Assembly (NCBI RefSeq): GCF_050896395.1
Contig: NZ_JBPBBA010000009.1
Coordinates: 1-64,000 of the forward strand
From: Nioella aestuarii
GTDB taxonomy: Bacteria; Pseudomonadota; Alphaproteobacteria; Rhodobacterales; Rhodobacteraceae
Length of the DNA: 64,000 bases
Direction of reading: 5' to 3'
Shown here: in pieces, positions 24,180 to 32,188 of the stretch
Layout of the letters: each line of letters opens with the position of its first letter
How positions within the stretch are numbered: position 1 is the stretch's first letter
Notes under the pieces: model-generated
Databases searched by the model: none
What the model was told of the DNA's origin: nothing
Seen by the model: the letters and a program-made list of their open reading frames with translations, nothing else
Translations under genes and position numbers: made by a program

Positions 24180-25600
24180 TCAGCGGCCTCTAGAAGCTCA
24201 GTGTAAAGCGTGGCGTAGGCGGATGCTGACGGGCCCCAGCCAACGGGGTGTGCCATCGCGTTCCGCTGAGCTTTCGACCACAGCTTGGGGGTGTCGAATA
24301 GATCGCAGAGCTGCTTCAGCGCATTCGAAAGCGCGTCAGCGTTCACCGGATGGAACTGCACGCCGGTCGCAACCTGGCGCGCCATCGTCGCCGGGGAGAC
24401 GGGAATGACTGTATCTGCGAGCCCCCCGGTCAGCGCCACGACGGGAAGCGTGCCATAACGCAGCCCGTAAAGCTGGGTCAGCCCGCAAGGTTCAAACCGT
24501 GATGGGACCAGGATCGCGTCCCCGCCCGCGATCATGCGATGTGACAGCGCCTCGTCATACCCGATGCGCACAGCAACATTGGGGTTGTCGATCCGTTGAA
24601 ACGCAGCTTCCAATGCCGGGTCGCCCGAACCCAGCAAAGCAAGTTGCCCACCACGGTCCAAAAGGACCGGCAGCGCCTCGAGCAGCAAATCCAAGCCCTT
24701 CTGCTCGGTCAGCCGTGAAACGACGACACAAAGCGGGCCCTTGGCCTGTGGCAACCCCAACTCCTCCTGCAGGGCCACGCGGTTTGCACGTTTGCCACGA
24801 GGGGTCTTGTAGGTGTGAACAAGGTCATCATGTTCAGGAGACCAGACATCGAGGTCGATGCCGTTCAGGATTCCGCTCAGGTCATCACGCCGGGCACGCA
24901 ACACACCGTCCAGCCCCATGCCGAATTCCGGCGTCATCAGTTCTTTGGCATAGGTTGGCGAAACCGTGGTCAGCTTGTCGGCACAGACCAGCCCCAGTTT
25001 CAGGGCGGAAATCTGCGCCCAGTATTCCGCCCGTTCAGAGGTCAGATCCCCCGCCGCGATCCCCAGCTTTCCCGCCTGGGTCATTGGCGTGAGTCCCTGG
25101 AATGCAACGTTGTGGATTGTCAGAACACTTGGAACCGGCACCCCGTCGCGCTTGAGGTAATACGGCAAAAGCCCCGCCTGCCAGTCATGGCAGTGCACAA
25201 GATCAGGTTGCCAATCGCCTAGGCGACCGGCCGCGATATCGGCACCCACCATGCACAAGGCTGCGAAGCGTTCGGCGTTATCCGGCCAGTCACGTCCATC
25301 CGGCCCGAGATAGATGCTGCCCTCGCGATCATAGAGATGCGGCGCGTCCAGAACCAGAAGATCGAGACCTGCAGTGGTCCCTGACAACAGTCGAGCATCG
25401 CCGCCGAAGCAGTTGTCCAACTCTGCCACGATCTGCGTATTCTCAAGCGCAGCCATCACCGCCGGGTAACCGGGCAGCAAGCTGCGCATTTCGACCCCCT
25501 GCCCTGCAAGAGCGCCGGGCAGCGCGCCTGCCACATCGGCAAGGCCCCCTGTTTTGACAAGGGGCACACATTCCGAAGCGACAGAGAGAACCTTGATCAT
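24176..25600 (-). CDS. glgA: Glycogen synthase GlgA
   Basis: 474 residues, GT5 family. It extends alpha-1,4-glucan from ADP-glucose. The ADP-glucose motif KTGGLADVAGALPGALA lies near the N-terminus, and the C-terminal nucleotide-binding region has SRFEPCGLTQLYGLRYGT. The start at 25600 (MIKVLSVASECVPLV) forms an ATGA overlap with the glgC stop. A slightly longer reading begins inside glgC and adds five residues without support. The order glgC-glgA-glgX-pgm is common in Rhodobacteraceae. Confidence 0.96.
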   Translation of the reverse strand: MIKVLSVASECVPLVKTGGLADVAGALPGALAGQGVEMRSLLPGYPAVMAALENTQIVAELDNCFGGDARLLSGTTAGLDLLVLDAPHLYDREGSIYLGPDGRDWPDNAERFAALCMVGADIAAGRLGDWQPDLVHCHDWQAGLLPYYLKRDGVPVPSVLTIHNVAFQGLTPMTQAGKLGIAAGDLTSERAEYWAQISALKLGLVCADKLTTVSPTYAKELMTPEFGMGLDGVLRARRDDLSGILNGIDLDVWSPEHDDLVHTYKTPRGKRANRVALQEELGLPQAKGPLCVVVSRLTEQKGLDLLLEALPVLLDRGGQLALLGSGDPALEAAFQRIDNPNVAVRIGYDEALSHRMIAGGDAILVPSRFEPCGLTQLYGLRYGTLPVVALTGGLADTVIPVSPATMARQVATGVQFHPVNADALSNALKQLCDLFDTPKLWSKAQRNAMAHPVGWGPSASAYATLYTELLEAAE

Positions 25601-26856
25601 TGCGCGTCCAGCCACCTTTCAACCATCGGCTTCGTGATAAGCGTCGTGCCCTTTTCCGACACCCGAAAGAACTTGGCATCTTCCACCGGATCCTCGCCCA
25701 CGACCAGCCCTTTCGGGATCTCAACGCCCCGGTCAATCACGCATTTCCGCAAGCGTGCGGACCGATTGATGACGACATCGGGCAGGACGACGGAATGGTC
25801 GAGTACTGCGTAGGAATTCGTGTGAACCTGTGTGAACAGAAGCGAATTGCGCACCTCGGTGCCGGAAATGATGCAGCCCCCGGATACCATCGAGGAGATC
25901 GCAACGCCGCGCCGGTCCTTTTCGTCGTGGATGAATTTGGCTGGCGGGACGCTTTCCGAATAGGTCCAGATCGGCCAGCTCTGATCCCACAGGTCCAGTT
26001 CGGGGGTGAAATCGGTCAGGTCGATATTCGCCTCCCAGAAGGCGTCGATCGTTCCGACGTCTCGCCAGTAGCTCGGCGCGCCATCCGCGCGGACACAACT
26101 GTCGTCAAATCGATGCGCGATGGCTTTGCCGTTTTTCACAATCTCCGGGATCAGGTCATTCCCGAAATCGTGGGAAGAATTCGTATCCGCCGCATCCTTC
26201 AGAAGCAGCTCGCGCAGGAAAGCCCAGTTGAAGACGTAGATGCCCATTGAGGCCAGCGCCTTGGTCGGGTCTTCCGGCGTGCCCGGTGGATCAGCCGGTT
26301 TTTCGAGGAACGAGGTAATACGGCTTTCGGTATCGACGGCCATCACACCGAAGGCGCTCGCCTCTTCGCGCGGGACCGTCAGGCACCCGACGGTCACGTC
26401 GGCCCCGGCCTCCACATGCTGACGCAGCATGATTTCGTAATCCATCTTGTAGATATGGTCGCCCGCGAGGATCACGATGTATTCGATGCCATAGCTGTCC
26501 ACGATATCGATGTTCTGCGTTACCGCGTCGGCCGTTCCGCGATACCACATATCCTCGGACACGCGCTGTGACGCCGGCAGGATATCGATAAACTCGTTAC
26601 GCTCGGCGCGGAAGAAGTTCCAGCCGCGCTGACAATGGCGGATCAGCGAATGCGCCTTGTACTGCGTTGCGACCGCCATGCGGCGAATGCCAGAATTCAC
26701 GGCGTTGGACAGGGCGAAGTCGATGATCCGGGTCTTGCCCCCGAAATAGACGGCCGGTTTGACCCGTCGATCGGTAAGCTCTTTCAGGCGCGATCCGCGC
26801 CCTCCGGCCAGTACGAATGCCATCGATCTTTGCGACAGCCTTGTCATATCCGCCAT
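25597..26856 (-). CDS. glgC: Glucose-1-phosphate adenylyltransferase GlgC
   Basis: 419 residues, ADP-glucose pyrophosphorylase, the committed and normally allosteric step of glycogen synthesis. The nucleotide-binding motif is LAGGRGSRLKELTDRRVKPA, with PAVYFGGKTRIIDF and YRGTADAV following. The C-terminal left-handed beta-helix carries the glucose-1-phosphate and effector regions. GGAGG lies eight bases before the ATG. It starts 12 bases after the glgB stop, the only true gap inside the operon apart from the promoter region. Confidence 0.96.
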   Translation of the reverse strand: MADMTRLSQRSMAFVLAGGRGSRLKELTDRRVKPAVYFGGKTRIIDFALSNAVNSGIRRMAVATQYKAHSLIRHCQRGWNFFRAERNEFIDILPASQRVSEDMWYRGTADAVTQNIDIVDSYGIEYIVILAGDHIYKMDYEIMLRQHVEAGADVTVGCLTVPREEASAFGVMAVDTESRITSFLEKPADPPGTPEDPTKALASMGIYVFNWAFLRELLLKDAADTNSSHDFGNDLIPEIVKNGKAIAHRFDDSCVRADGAPSYWRDVGTIDAFWEANIDLTDFTPELDLWDQSWPIWTYSESVPPAKFIHDEKDRRGVAISSMVSGGCIISGTEVRNSLLFTQVHTNSYAVLDHSVVLPDVVINRSARLRKCVIDRGVEIPKGLVVGEDPVEDAKFFRVSEKGTTLITKPMVERWLDAQ

Positions 26857-26868
26857 GTCATATCCTCC

Positions 26869-29073
26869 CTAGGGCTGATGCCGAAAGATGACCGTGGCCA
26901 GTGGTGGCACGGTAATCTCGACGCTTTGCGGCAGCCCGTCCCAGTCGCCCTCCCGGCTCTGGACGGTGCCGCCATTTGTTCTGTCGCCGCCACCATAGGC
27001 CGAGGCATCCGTGTTCAGAACCTCCTGCCAGGATCCCGACGCAGGCACCCCGATACGCCACCGGCGTTCGACCGGGGTGAAGTTGCAGGCCACGACGCAA
27101 GCCGCATCGCCGTCCTCCCCGAACCGAGCGAAAGCGGTCAATGACAGGTCTGGGTCGTTCGCGATCCAGCGAAACCCGCTTGGGTCGCAATCGCGTCGGT
27201 GCAAAGCGGGGGTGTCGCGGTACAGGTGGTTGAGATCGCGCACCAGCGCCTGCACGCCCTGTTGCAGTGGCCCGTGCAGCGCGTCCCAGTCCAGCGACAC
27301 GTCGTGGTTCCACTCTGACCACTGCGCAAACTCGCAGCCCATGAACAGCAGCTTCTTGCCGGGATGCCCCCACATGAAACCGTAATAGGCGCGTAGGTTG
27401 GCGAATTTCTCCCACTCGTTGCCCGGCATCTTCTCGATCATCGAGCCCTTGCCATGCACGACCTCATCATGGCTGATCGGCAGCACGAAGTTCTCCGAGA
27501 ACGAATAATCGATCGGGAAGGTCATCAGGTGGTGATCGTACTTGCGGTGGATCGGGTCCTTTTCGATGTAACGCAGGGTGTCATTCATCCACCCCATGTT
27601 CCACTTGAACCCGAAGCCGAGCCCGCCCGCATCGACCGGAGTCGACACACCGGGAAAGGCGGTGGATTCCTCGGCCACCGTCATGATCCCGTCGACCTGC
27701 CCGTAGCAGGCAATGTTCATTTCCTTCAGAAAGTCGATGGCTTCGTAGTTTTCGCGCCCGCCATCCCGGTTCGGGATCCAGGCATCATGGGCACGCGAAT
27801 AGTCGCGGTAGAGCATCGAGGCGACCGCATCCACGCGTAGCCCGTCCACATGATACTCCTCGAACCAGTAGAGCGCGTTCGCAGTCAGGTAATTCTTCAC
27901 CTCGCTGCGTCCGTAATTGTAGATCAGCGTGTTCCAGTCCTGGTGAAACCCTTCGCGCGGGTCCGCATGTTCATAAAGATGCGTGCCATCGAATGTCGCA
28001 AGCCCATGGGCGTCGGAGGGAAAGTGCCCCGGCACCCAGTCAAGAATAACGCCAAGACCGGCCGCGTGCGCCGCCTCGACCAGCGCTCGGAAATCGTCCG
28101 GCGGGCCAAAGCGGATGGTGGGTGCGTACATGCCAAGCGGCTGATAGCCCCACGACCCGTCAAAGGGAAACTCGCTGATCGGCAGGAATTCGAGATGCGT
28201 GAACCCCATCCACTTGGCGTAACCGATCAGATCCTCGGCCAGTTCCTTGTAGCTGAGTCTGCGGTTGCCTTCGGCCCGCCGCCACGATCCCAGATGCACC
28301 TCGTAGACTGATATGGGCTTGTCACGCTGCTGCGCCCCAGCCCGGGTTGCCATCCAGTCAGCGTCATTCCAGCGGTAGCCGGAAATATCGCGCACCACAG
28401 AGGAGGTCTCGGGCGGGTGCTGTGCCCCGAACCCTACCGGGTCGGCTTTCAGGAAAGGGGCCCCATCGCGCGGCGCGATTTCGTATTTGTAAAGGTCCCC
28501 GTCACCCAGTCCGGGCAGGAAGATTTCCCACACCCCCGTGACACCAACCCGGCGCATCGGATGGCGGCGACCATCCCAGACGTTGAAATCGCCCACGACG
28601 GACACGCGCACCGCGTTTGGTGCCCAGACCGCGAAATGCGTGCCAGCCACGCCGTCCAGCTCGGTCACATGCGCGCCGAGCGCGCGCCAAAGCTGCCGGT
28701 GGGAGCCTTCACCGATCAGGTATTGATCCATCTCCTGCAGGATCGGCCCGAACCGGTAGGGATCTTCGAAGGTCCATATCGCGCCGTCGGCATAGGTGGC
28801 GGTCAGCTTGTGCGTGAACTTGGAATTCGGCACCTGCGCGGCAAAAAGCGGGCCCTCCAACCGTGTGAGAGGCACCTTCTTTCGCCCGACCGTTGCTGTC
28901 ACATCCTCGGCGTCAGGCACCAATGCGACGCACCAGGCTTTTCGACCGGACATGTGCACCCCTAGCACGTCGAACGGGCGGTCGTGGCGGGCGTGAAGCA
29001 AGGCCTCCACATCCGCCTGGGTCATATGCGGCGGTAATGCAGGGGAGGCTGTTGGTTCCAAGACCGAACCCAT
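26869..29073 (-). CDS. glgB: 1,4-alpha-glucan branching enzyme GlgB
   Basis: 734 residues, GH13 subfamily of GlgB, making alpha-1,6 branches. It has two N-terminal sandwich modules (GTHFAVWAPNAVRVSVVGDF in the second) and the catalytic barrel with nucleophile Asp in GLRVDAVASMLYRDYSR, Glu in VAEESTAFPGV and Asp in LPISHDEVVHGK. Length is typical for a two-module N-terminus. The ATG overlaps the stop of the upstream alpha-glucosidase gene by one base (TGATG). Confidence 0.96.
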   Translation of the reverse strand: MGSVLEPTASPALPPHMTQADVEALLHARHDRPFDVLGVHMSGRKAWCVALVPDAEDVTATVGRKKVPLTRLEGPLFAAQVPNSKFTHKLTATYADGAIWTFEDPYRFGPILQEMDQYLIGEGSHRQLWRALGAHVTELDGVAGTHFAVWAPNAVRVSVVGDFNVWDGRRHPMRRVGVTGVWEIFLPGLGDGDLYKYEIAPRDGAPFLKADPVGFGAQHPPETSSVVRDISGYRWNDADWMATRAGAQQRDKPISVYEVHLGSWRRAEGNRRLSYKELAEDLIGYAKWMGFTHLEFLPISEFPFDGSWGYQPLGMYAPTIRFGPPDDFRALVEAAHAAGLGVILDWVPGHFPSDAHGLATFDGTHLYEHADPREGFHQDWNTLIYNYGRSEVKNYLTANALYWFEEYHVDGLRVDAVASMLYRDYSRAHDAWIPNRDGGRENYEAIDFLKEMNIACYGQVDGIMTVAEESTAFPGVSTPVDAGGLGFGFKWNMGWMNDTLRYIEKDPIHRKYDHHLMTFPIDYSFSENFVLPISHDEVVHGKGSMIEKMPGNEWEKFANLRAYYGFMWGHPGKKLLFMGCEFAQWSEWNHDVSLDWDALHGPLQQGVQALVRDLNHLYRDTPALHRRDCDPSGFRWIANDPDLSLTAFARFGEDGDAACVVACNFTPVERRWRIGVPASGSWQEVLNTDASAYGGGDRTNGGTVQSREGDWDGLPQSVEITVPPLATVIFRHQP

Positions 29074-30665
29074 CAGGACACCCGGCCTACGACAAATCCG
29101 CTGGCGCCCAGTTGCAGCGTGCGTCCTTTAATCCCGGCGGCCTCATGCAGCACGGGATCGACACCGATGGGAGGCTCCACCGTCACGGGCGCCGCAGAGA
29201 GATTGTAGATACAGACCATGCCTTCTCCTCGCCGGAAGCCTAGCACCGGTTCGGGGAAATCCAGAAATACTGTTTTGCCGTCACGCAGATCGGCTTCTGC
29301 CCTGCGCAGGGCCAGCATCTCCTTGTAAAACTCCAGAACGCTGTTTTTTCCCTGTGTGGAAACGGCGCGCGCCTGTTGTGGCGGCTTCACGGGCAACCAT
29401 GTGCGATTTGCCTTGGAAAACCCACCGTTCGGCGCGTCCTTGTCCCAAACCATCGGGGTCCGGCAGCCATCGCGCCCGGTTTTCTCGGGCCAGAAGTTGA
29501 TGCCTTCGGGGTCTGTCAGTTCTTCGAAGCTCAGCACTGTATCAATCTGCCCAAGCTCTTCGCCCTGGTAAAGGCAGATCGAACCCTCGAAGCTCAGCAG
29601 CAGAGCCGCCGCCTGTTTGGCCAGCGCGTCCTGGTCCTTGGCATGGTCCAGCCAGCGCCCGACATGGCGGGGAACATCGTGGTTAGAAAAGGCCCAGCAC
29701 GGCCAGCCATCGGGCGCCCCCTTGAAAAAGGCTTCGATCCGGCTGCGGAAATGCTGGGGTGAGAAATCTGGCCCGAGCAGTTCAAAACTATAGGCCATGT
29801 GCAGGCGCTTCGAGCCAGAGGTGTATTCCCCCATCAAGTCAATCGAATGGTGGCTGTCACCGACCTCGCCCACCATCGTGCGGTCGTCATATTCATCCAG
29901 AAGCGCACGCAGACGCTCCAGGAATTGGATGTTTTCGGGCTGGTTCTTGGAAAACAGCGTGTACTGCATTTCAAACGGGCGTACTGCCTGCTGTGCCCAG
30001 GGCAGCGGGTTGGCGGCATTGTCGCGTAGCATCTTGTCATGCACGTAGAAATTTACGGTATCCAGCCGGAACCCATCTACGCCGCGATCCAGCCAGAAGC
30101 GGACGCAATCCAGCAAGTAATCCTGAACTTCGGGATTGTGAAAATTCCAGTCCGGCTGTTCCCGCAGGAAGTTATGGAAATAGTATTGCCGCCGCCGCGC
30201 ATCCCATTCCCATGACGACCCGCCGAAGATCGCCAGCCAGTTGTTGGGCGGCGTCCCGTCAGGCTTGGGATCTGCCCAGACGAACCAGTCGGCCTTCGGG
30301 TTGTCGCGGCTCTGACGGCTCTCAAGGAAAAAGGGGTGCTGATCTGATGCGTGGCTCAGGACCTGGTCAATAATCACCTTAAGGCCGAGCGCATGGGCCT
30401 TGTCCAGCATCGCGTCGAAATCGTCCATCGTGCCAAAGGTCGGATCAATGTCGCAATAATCCGAGACATCATATCCCATATCCGCCATCGGAGAGGGAAA
30501 GACAGGGCTGAGCCAGATTGCATCGACGCCGAGCGCAGCAATATGATCAAGGCGTTGCGTGATGCCCTTGAGATCGCCGATCCCGTCCCCATCGGAGTCC
30601 ATGAAGGATCTTGGATAAATCTGATAGGTCACCGACCCGCGCCACCAGTCCTGCTTGCTCGCCAT
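29073..30665 (-). CDS. GH13 alpha-glucosidase heading the glycogen operon
   Basis: 530 residues, oligo-1,6-glucosidase/alpha-glucosidase type. It cleaves terminal glucose from short alpha-glucosides. The barrel motifs are complete: YQIYPRSFMDSDGDGIGDL, nucleophile Asp in GFRLDTVNFY, acid/base Glu in MVGEVGD and Asp in AFSNHDVPRH. There is no signal peptide, so it acts in the cytoplasm on imported sugars or on maltodextrins from glycogen. It is first in the operon and overlaps glgB. No glgP phosphorylase is present, so this enzyme may supply the chain-shortening activity here. A 20-base palindrome lies 22 bases upstream of its start. Confidence 0.9.
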   Translation of the reverse strand: MASKQDWWRGSVTYQIYPRSFMDSDGDGIGDLKGITQRLDHIAALGVDAIWLSPVFPSPMADMGYDVSDYCDIDPTFGTMDDFDAMLDKAHALGLKVIIDQVLSHASDQHPFFLESRQSRDNPKADWFVWADPKPDGTPPNNWLAIFGGSSWEWDARRRQYYFHNFLREQPDWNFHNPEVQDYLLDCVRFWLDRGVDGFRLDTVNFYVHDKMLRDNAANPLPWAQQAVRPFEMQYTLFSKNQPENIQFLERLRALLDEYDDRTMVGEVGDSHHSIDLMGEYTSGSKRLHMAYSFELLGPDFSPQHFRSRIEAFFKGAPDGWPCWAFSNHDVPRHVGRWLDHAKDQDALAKQAAALLLSFEGSICLYQGEELGQIDTVLSFEELTDPEGINFWPEKTGRDGCRTPMVWDKDAPNGGFSKANRTWLPVKPPQQARAVSTQGKNSVLEFYKEMLALRRAEADLRDGKTVFLDFPEPVLGFRRGEGMVCIYNLSAAPVTVEPPIGVDPVLHEAAGIKGRTLQLGASGFVVGRVS

Positions 30666-30687
30666 TCACAAAGTCCCTCTAAACATA

Positions 30688-30707
30688 GAATGTTAGCCCT
30701 AACATTC
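30688..30707. promoter_or_regulatory. 20-base palindrome upstream of the glycogen operon
   Basis: GAATGTTAGCCCTAACATTC is a perfect inverted repeat with nine-base arms and a two-base centre. It ends 22 bases before the alpha-glucosidase start codon, where a repressor would block transcription. The TGTTAG/CTAACA arms with a near-GC centre resemble LacI-family operators. No such regulator is encoded in the window. Confidence 0.65.
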
Positions 30708-30948
30708 GCGCCTGTTCTAGGTCTCACCCCACAGTACTTCAACCGATTCAACCCATCTGATGGAAAGGAGGGACAGTCTGTGCCCGGCATACATCATTTG
30801 GTGGCATTCCAGTGGATGAGAAACGTTGATGCAGTCAGACCAATTCCAACCGGCCTGCACAAGGACAATAAACCCGCCCCGATTTCCGCGCAGAGCCTCG
30901 TCAGAAATGGCCTGCCAACGTGGACTGGCGGCTTAGAGCCAGGCCAAC

Positions 30949-31249
30949 GACGCTGACGGGTTCGAAAAAACGTTTAAGCTAAGGGGTACGCGCTTGCATC
31001 CCAGGTTGGAAACAGCTCAAGGCAACCGTCAAATACGACGAACGCCGCAACCGCATCGAGATCATGTTCGGCAGGTTGAGGGATTGGCGGCGTGCCACGA
31101 AAAGACACGATAGGTCACGAATGGCTTTCCTCTCAGCCATCGCTCTCGCCGCGCTCATCTTAGTTGCTGTTAACCTCAATGAGTCCAGAGCCTACGGCAC
31201 AGAGCAAACTGTCGAAAAAACAGGAGAACAAATTGCGCATGACGCATAG
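30949..31249 (+). pseudogene. Remnant of IS5-family transposase C-terminus
   Basis: The reading KYDERRNRIEIMFGRLRDWR followed by HDRSRMAFLSAIALAAL matches the C-terminal end of IS5-type transposases (RIEIMFGRLKDWRR, then FLSAI). Before it, CIPGWKQ corresponds to the CIPGRK motif. A frameshift near 30990-31000 separates this from an upstream DAD-containing piece that matches the usual DADWFR. Nothing of the N-terminal half, the first catalytic Asp region or terminal repeats remains. The element is dead and old. Confidence 0.7.
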
Positions 31250-31280
31250 AATTCCCACTTCTTTTCGTGGAACTTCAAAG

Positions 31281-31365
31281 TGGTGCGGGTGGAGGGACTT
31301 GAACCCCCACGCCTTGCGGCGCCAGAACCTAAATCTGGTGCGTCTACCAATTTCGCCACACCCGC
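31281..31365 (-). tRNA. tRNA-Leu (anticodon UAG)
   Basis: Complete cloverleaf on the minus strand. Acceptor GCGGGTG/CACCCGC is followed by discriminator A and an encoded CCA (TGG at 31281-31283 on plus). The D-loop has TTGGTAGAC. The anticodon stem CCAGA/TCTGG encloses TTTAGGT, giving UAG (plus-strand 31329-31331). A long variable arm GCGCCGCAAGGCGT marks a class II Leu tRNA, and the T-loop is GGGTTCAAGTCCC. It reads CUA-type Leu codons. Confidence 0.97.
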
Positions 31366-31549
31366 ACGAACCGCCCGGAAGCACCGGCGGTGGCGGGTCT
31401 TTAGCAAAGCCAAAGGCCGGTGGCGAGAGGCATTTTTAGAGAATTGCGTCTTTCGTGCGGAGAAAGGTCTTGGGTCGGATGGGGCCTTTGGGTTAACCTG
31501 ATCGTAACACATGGCGAGGCAACATCGCCGGGCATGAGCAGGACTTGGC

Positions 31550-32038
31550 ATGACAGATTGGACCGGGAAATCCCCGTCTGGGGATGACAGCCATTCACAA
31601 CCTTCCCACGCAGCGCTGCCACCGGGAACGGAGGTGTTGTCGCTGGCCGGGGCGTTGCCTGTTGAGGCGCTCTACCCCGGTGACAAGGTGATCACCCGCG
31701 ATGCGGGGGCTCAGAAGCTGATCCAGATTGCCCGCCATGAGGTGCCCAAAGACATGCTGTTCGTGGCAATCCGCAAGGATGCGCTTGGCGGCAAACCAGC
31801 ACGTGACCTGATACTGCCAGCCGGTCAGCGGATTTTGTTGCGCGATTGGCGGGCACAGGCGCTGTTCGGCACGCCGGCTGCGCGCGTTCCCCTGTCGCGC
31901 CTTGTCGATGGTGAGTTCATCCGCTGGACGGACGCCCGACCCGAAGCGCTGCTGACGCTTCACTTCGCGCAGGAACATATCCTTTATGCTGACGGGCTGG
32001 AGGTGATCAGCGCGCCGCCCATCCCCGCACATGCATAG
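31550..32038 (+). CDS. Hint-domain protein lacking the catalytic Cys
   Basis: 162 residues. The segment PPGTEVLSLAGALPVEALYPGD followed by VITRDAG is the start of a Hint (hedgehog/intein) domain. The later LPAGQRILLRDWRAQALFG and HILYADGLEV are typical of the Rhodobacteraceae Hint_2 group. The position normally held by the splicing Cys just before PGT is Leu-Pro, so autocatalytic cleavage by the usual route is unlikely. There is no signal peptide. The start at 31550 has AGGA upstream. A CtrA-like sequence (TTAA-N7-GTAAC, 31493-31508) lies 40 bases upstream. Role unknown. Confidence 0.8.
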   Translation: MTDWTGKSPSGDDSHSQPSHAALPPGTEVLSLAGALPVEALYPGDKVITRDAGAQKLIQIARHEVPKDMLFVAIRKDALGGKPARDLILPAGQRILLRDWRAQALFGTPAARVPLSRLVDGEFIRWTDARPEALLTLHFAQEHILYADGLEVISAPPIPAHA

Positions 32039-32188
32039 ATAGAATGCGGTTGCGCCTGTGGCGTGTCCACCGGCTGCGGCGCGCAAGGCCGCGCTAACTG
32101 AGCATTCCAGGCGGATTGCGTCGCAGCAAGCGGCTTTGCCGCTGTCGCTTGGCGTTTCCCCCTAGATCAATGGACCGAGCCCAAAGGA

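Noticed and set aside
31064..31249. Short intact frame beginning MFGRLRDWRR taken as a small gene
   Set aside because: Its N-terminal residues are the internal end of an IS5-type transposase; upstream frame is broken, so it is a remnant and not a gene.
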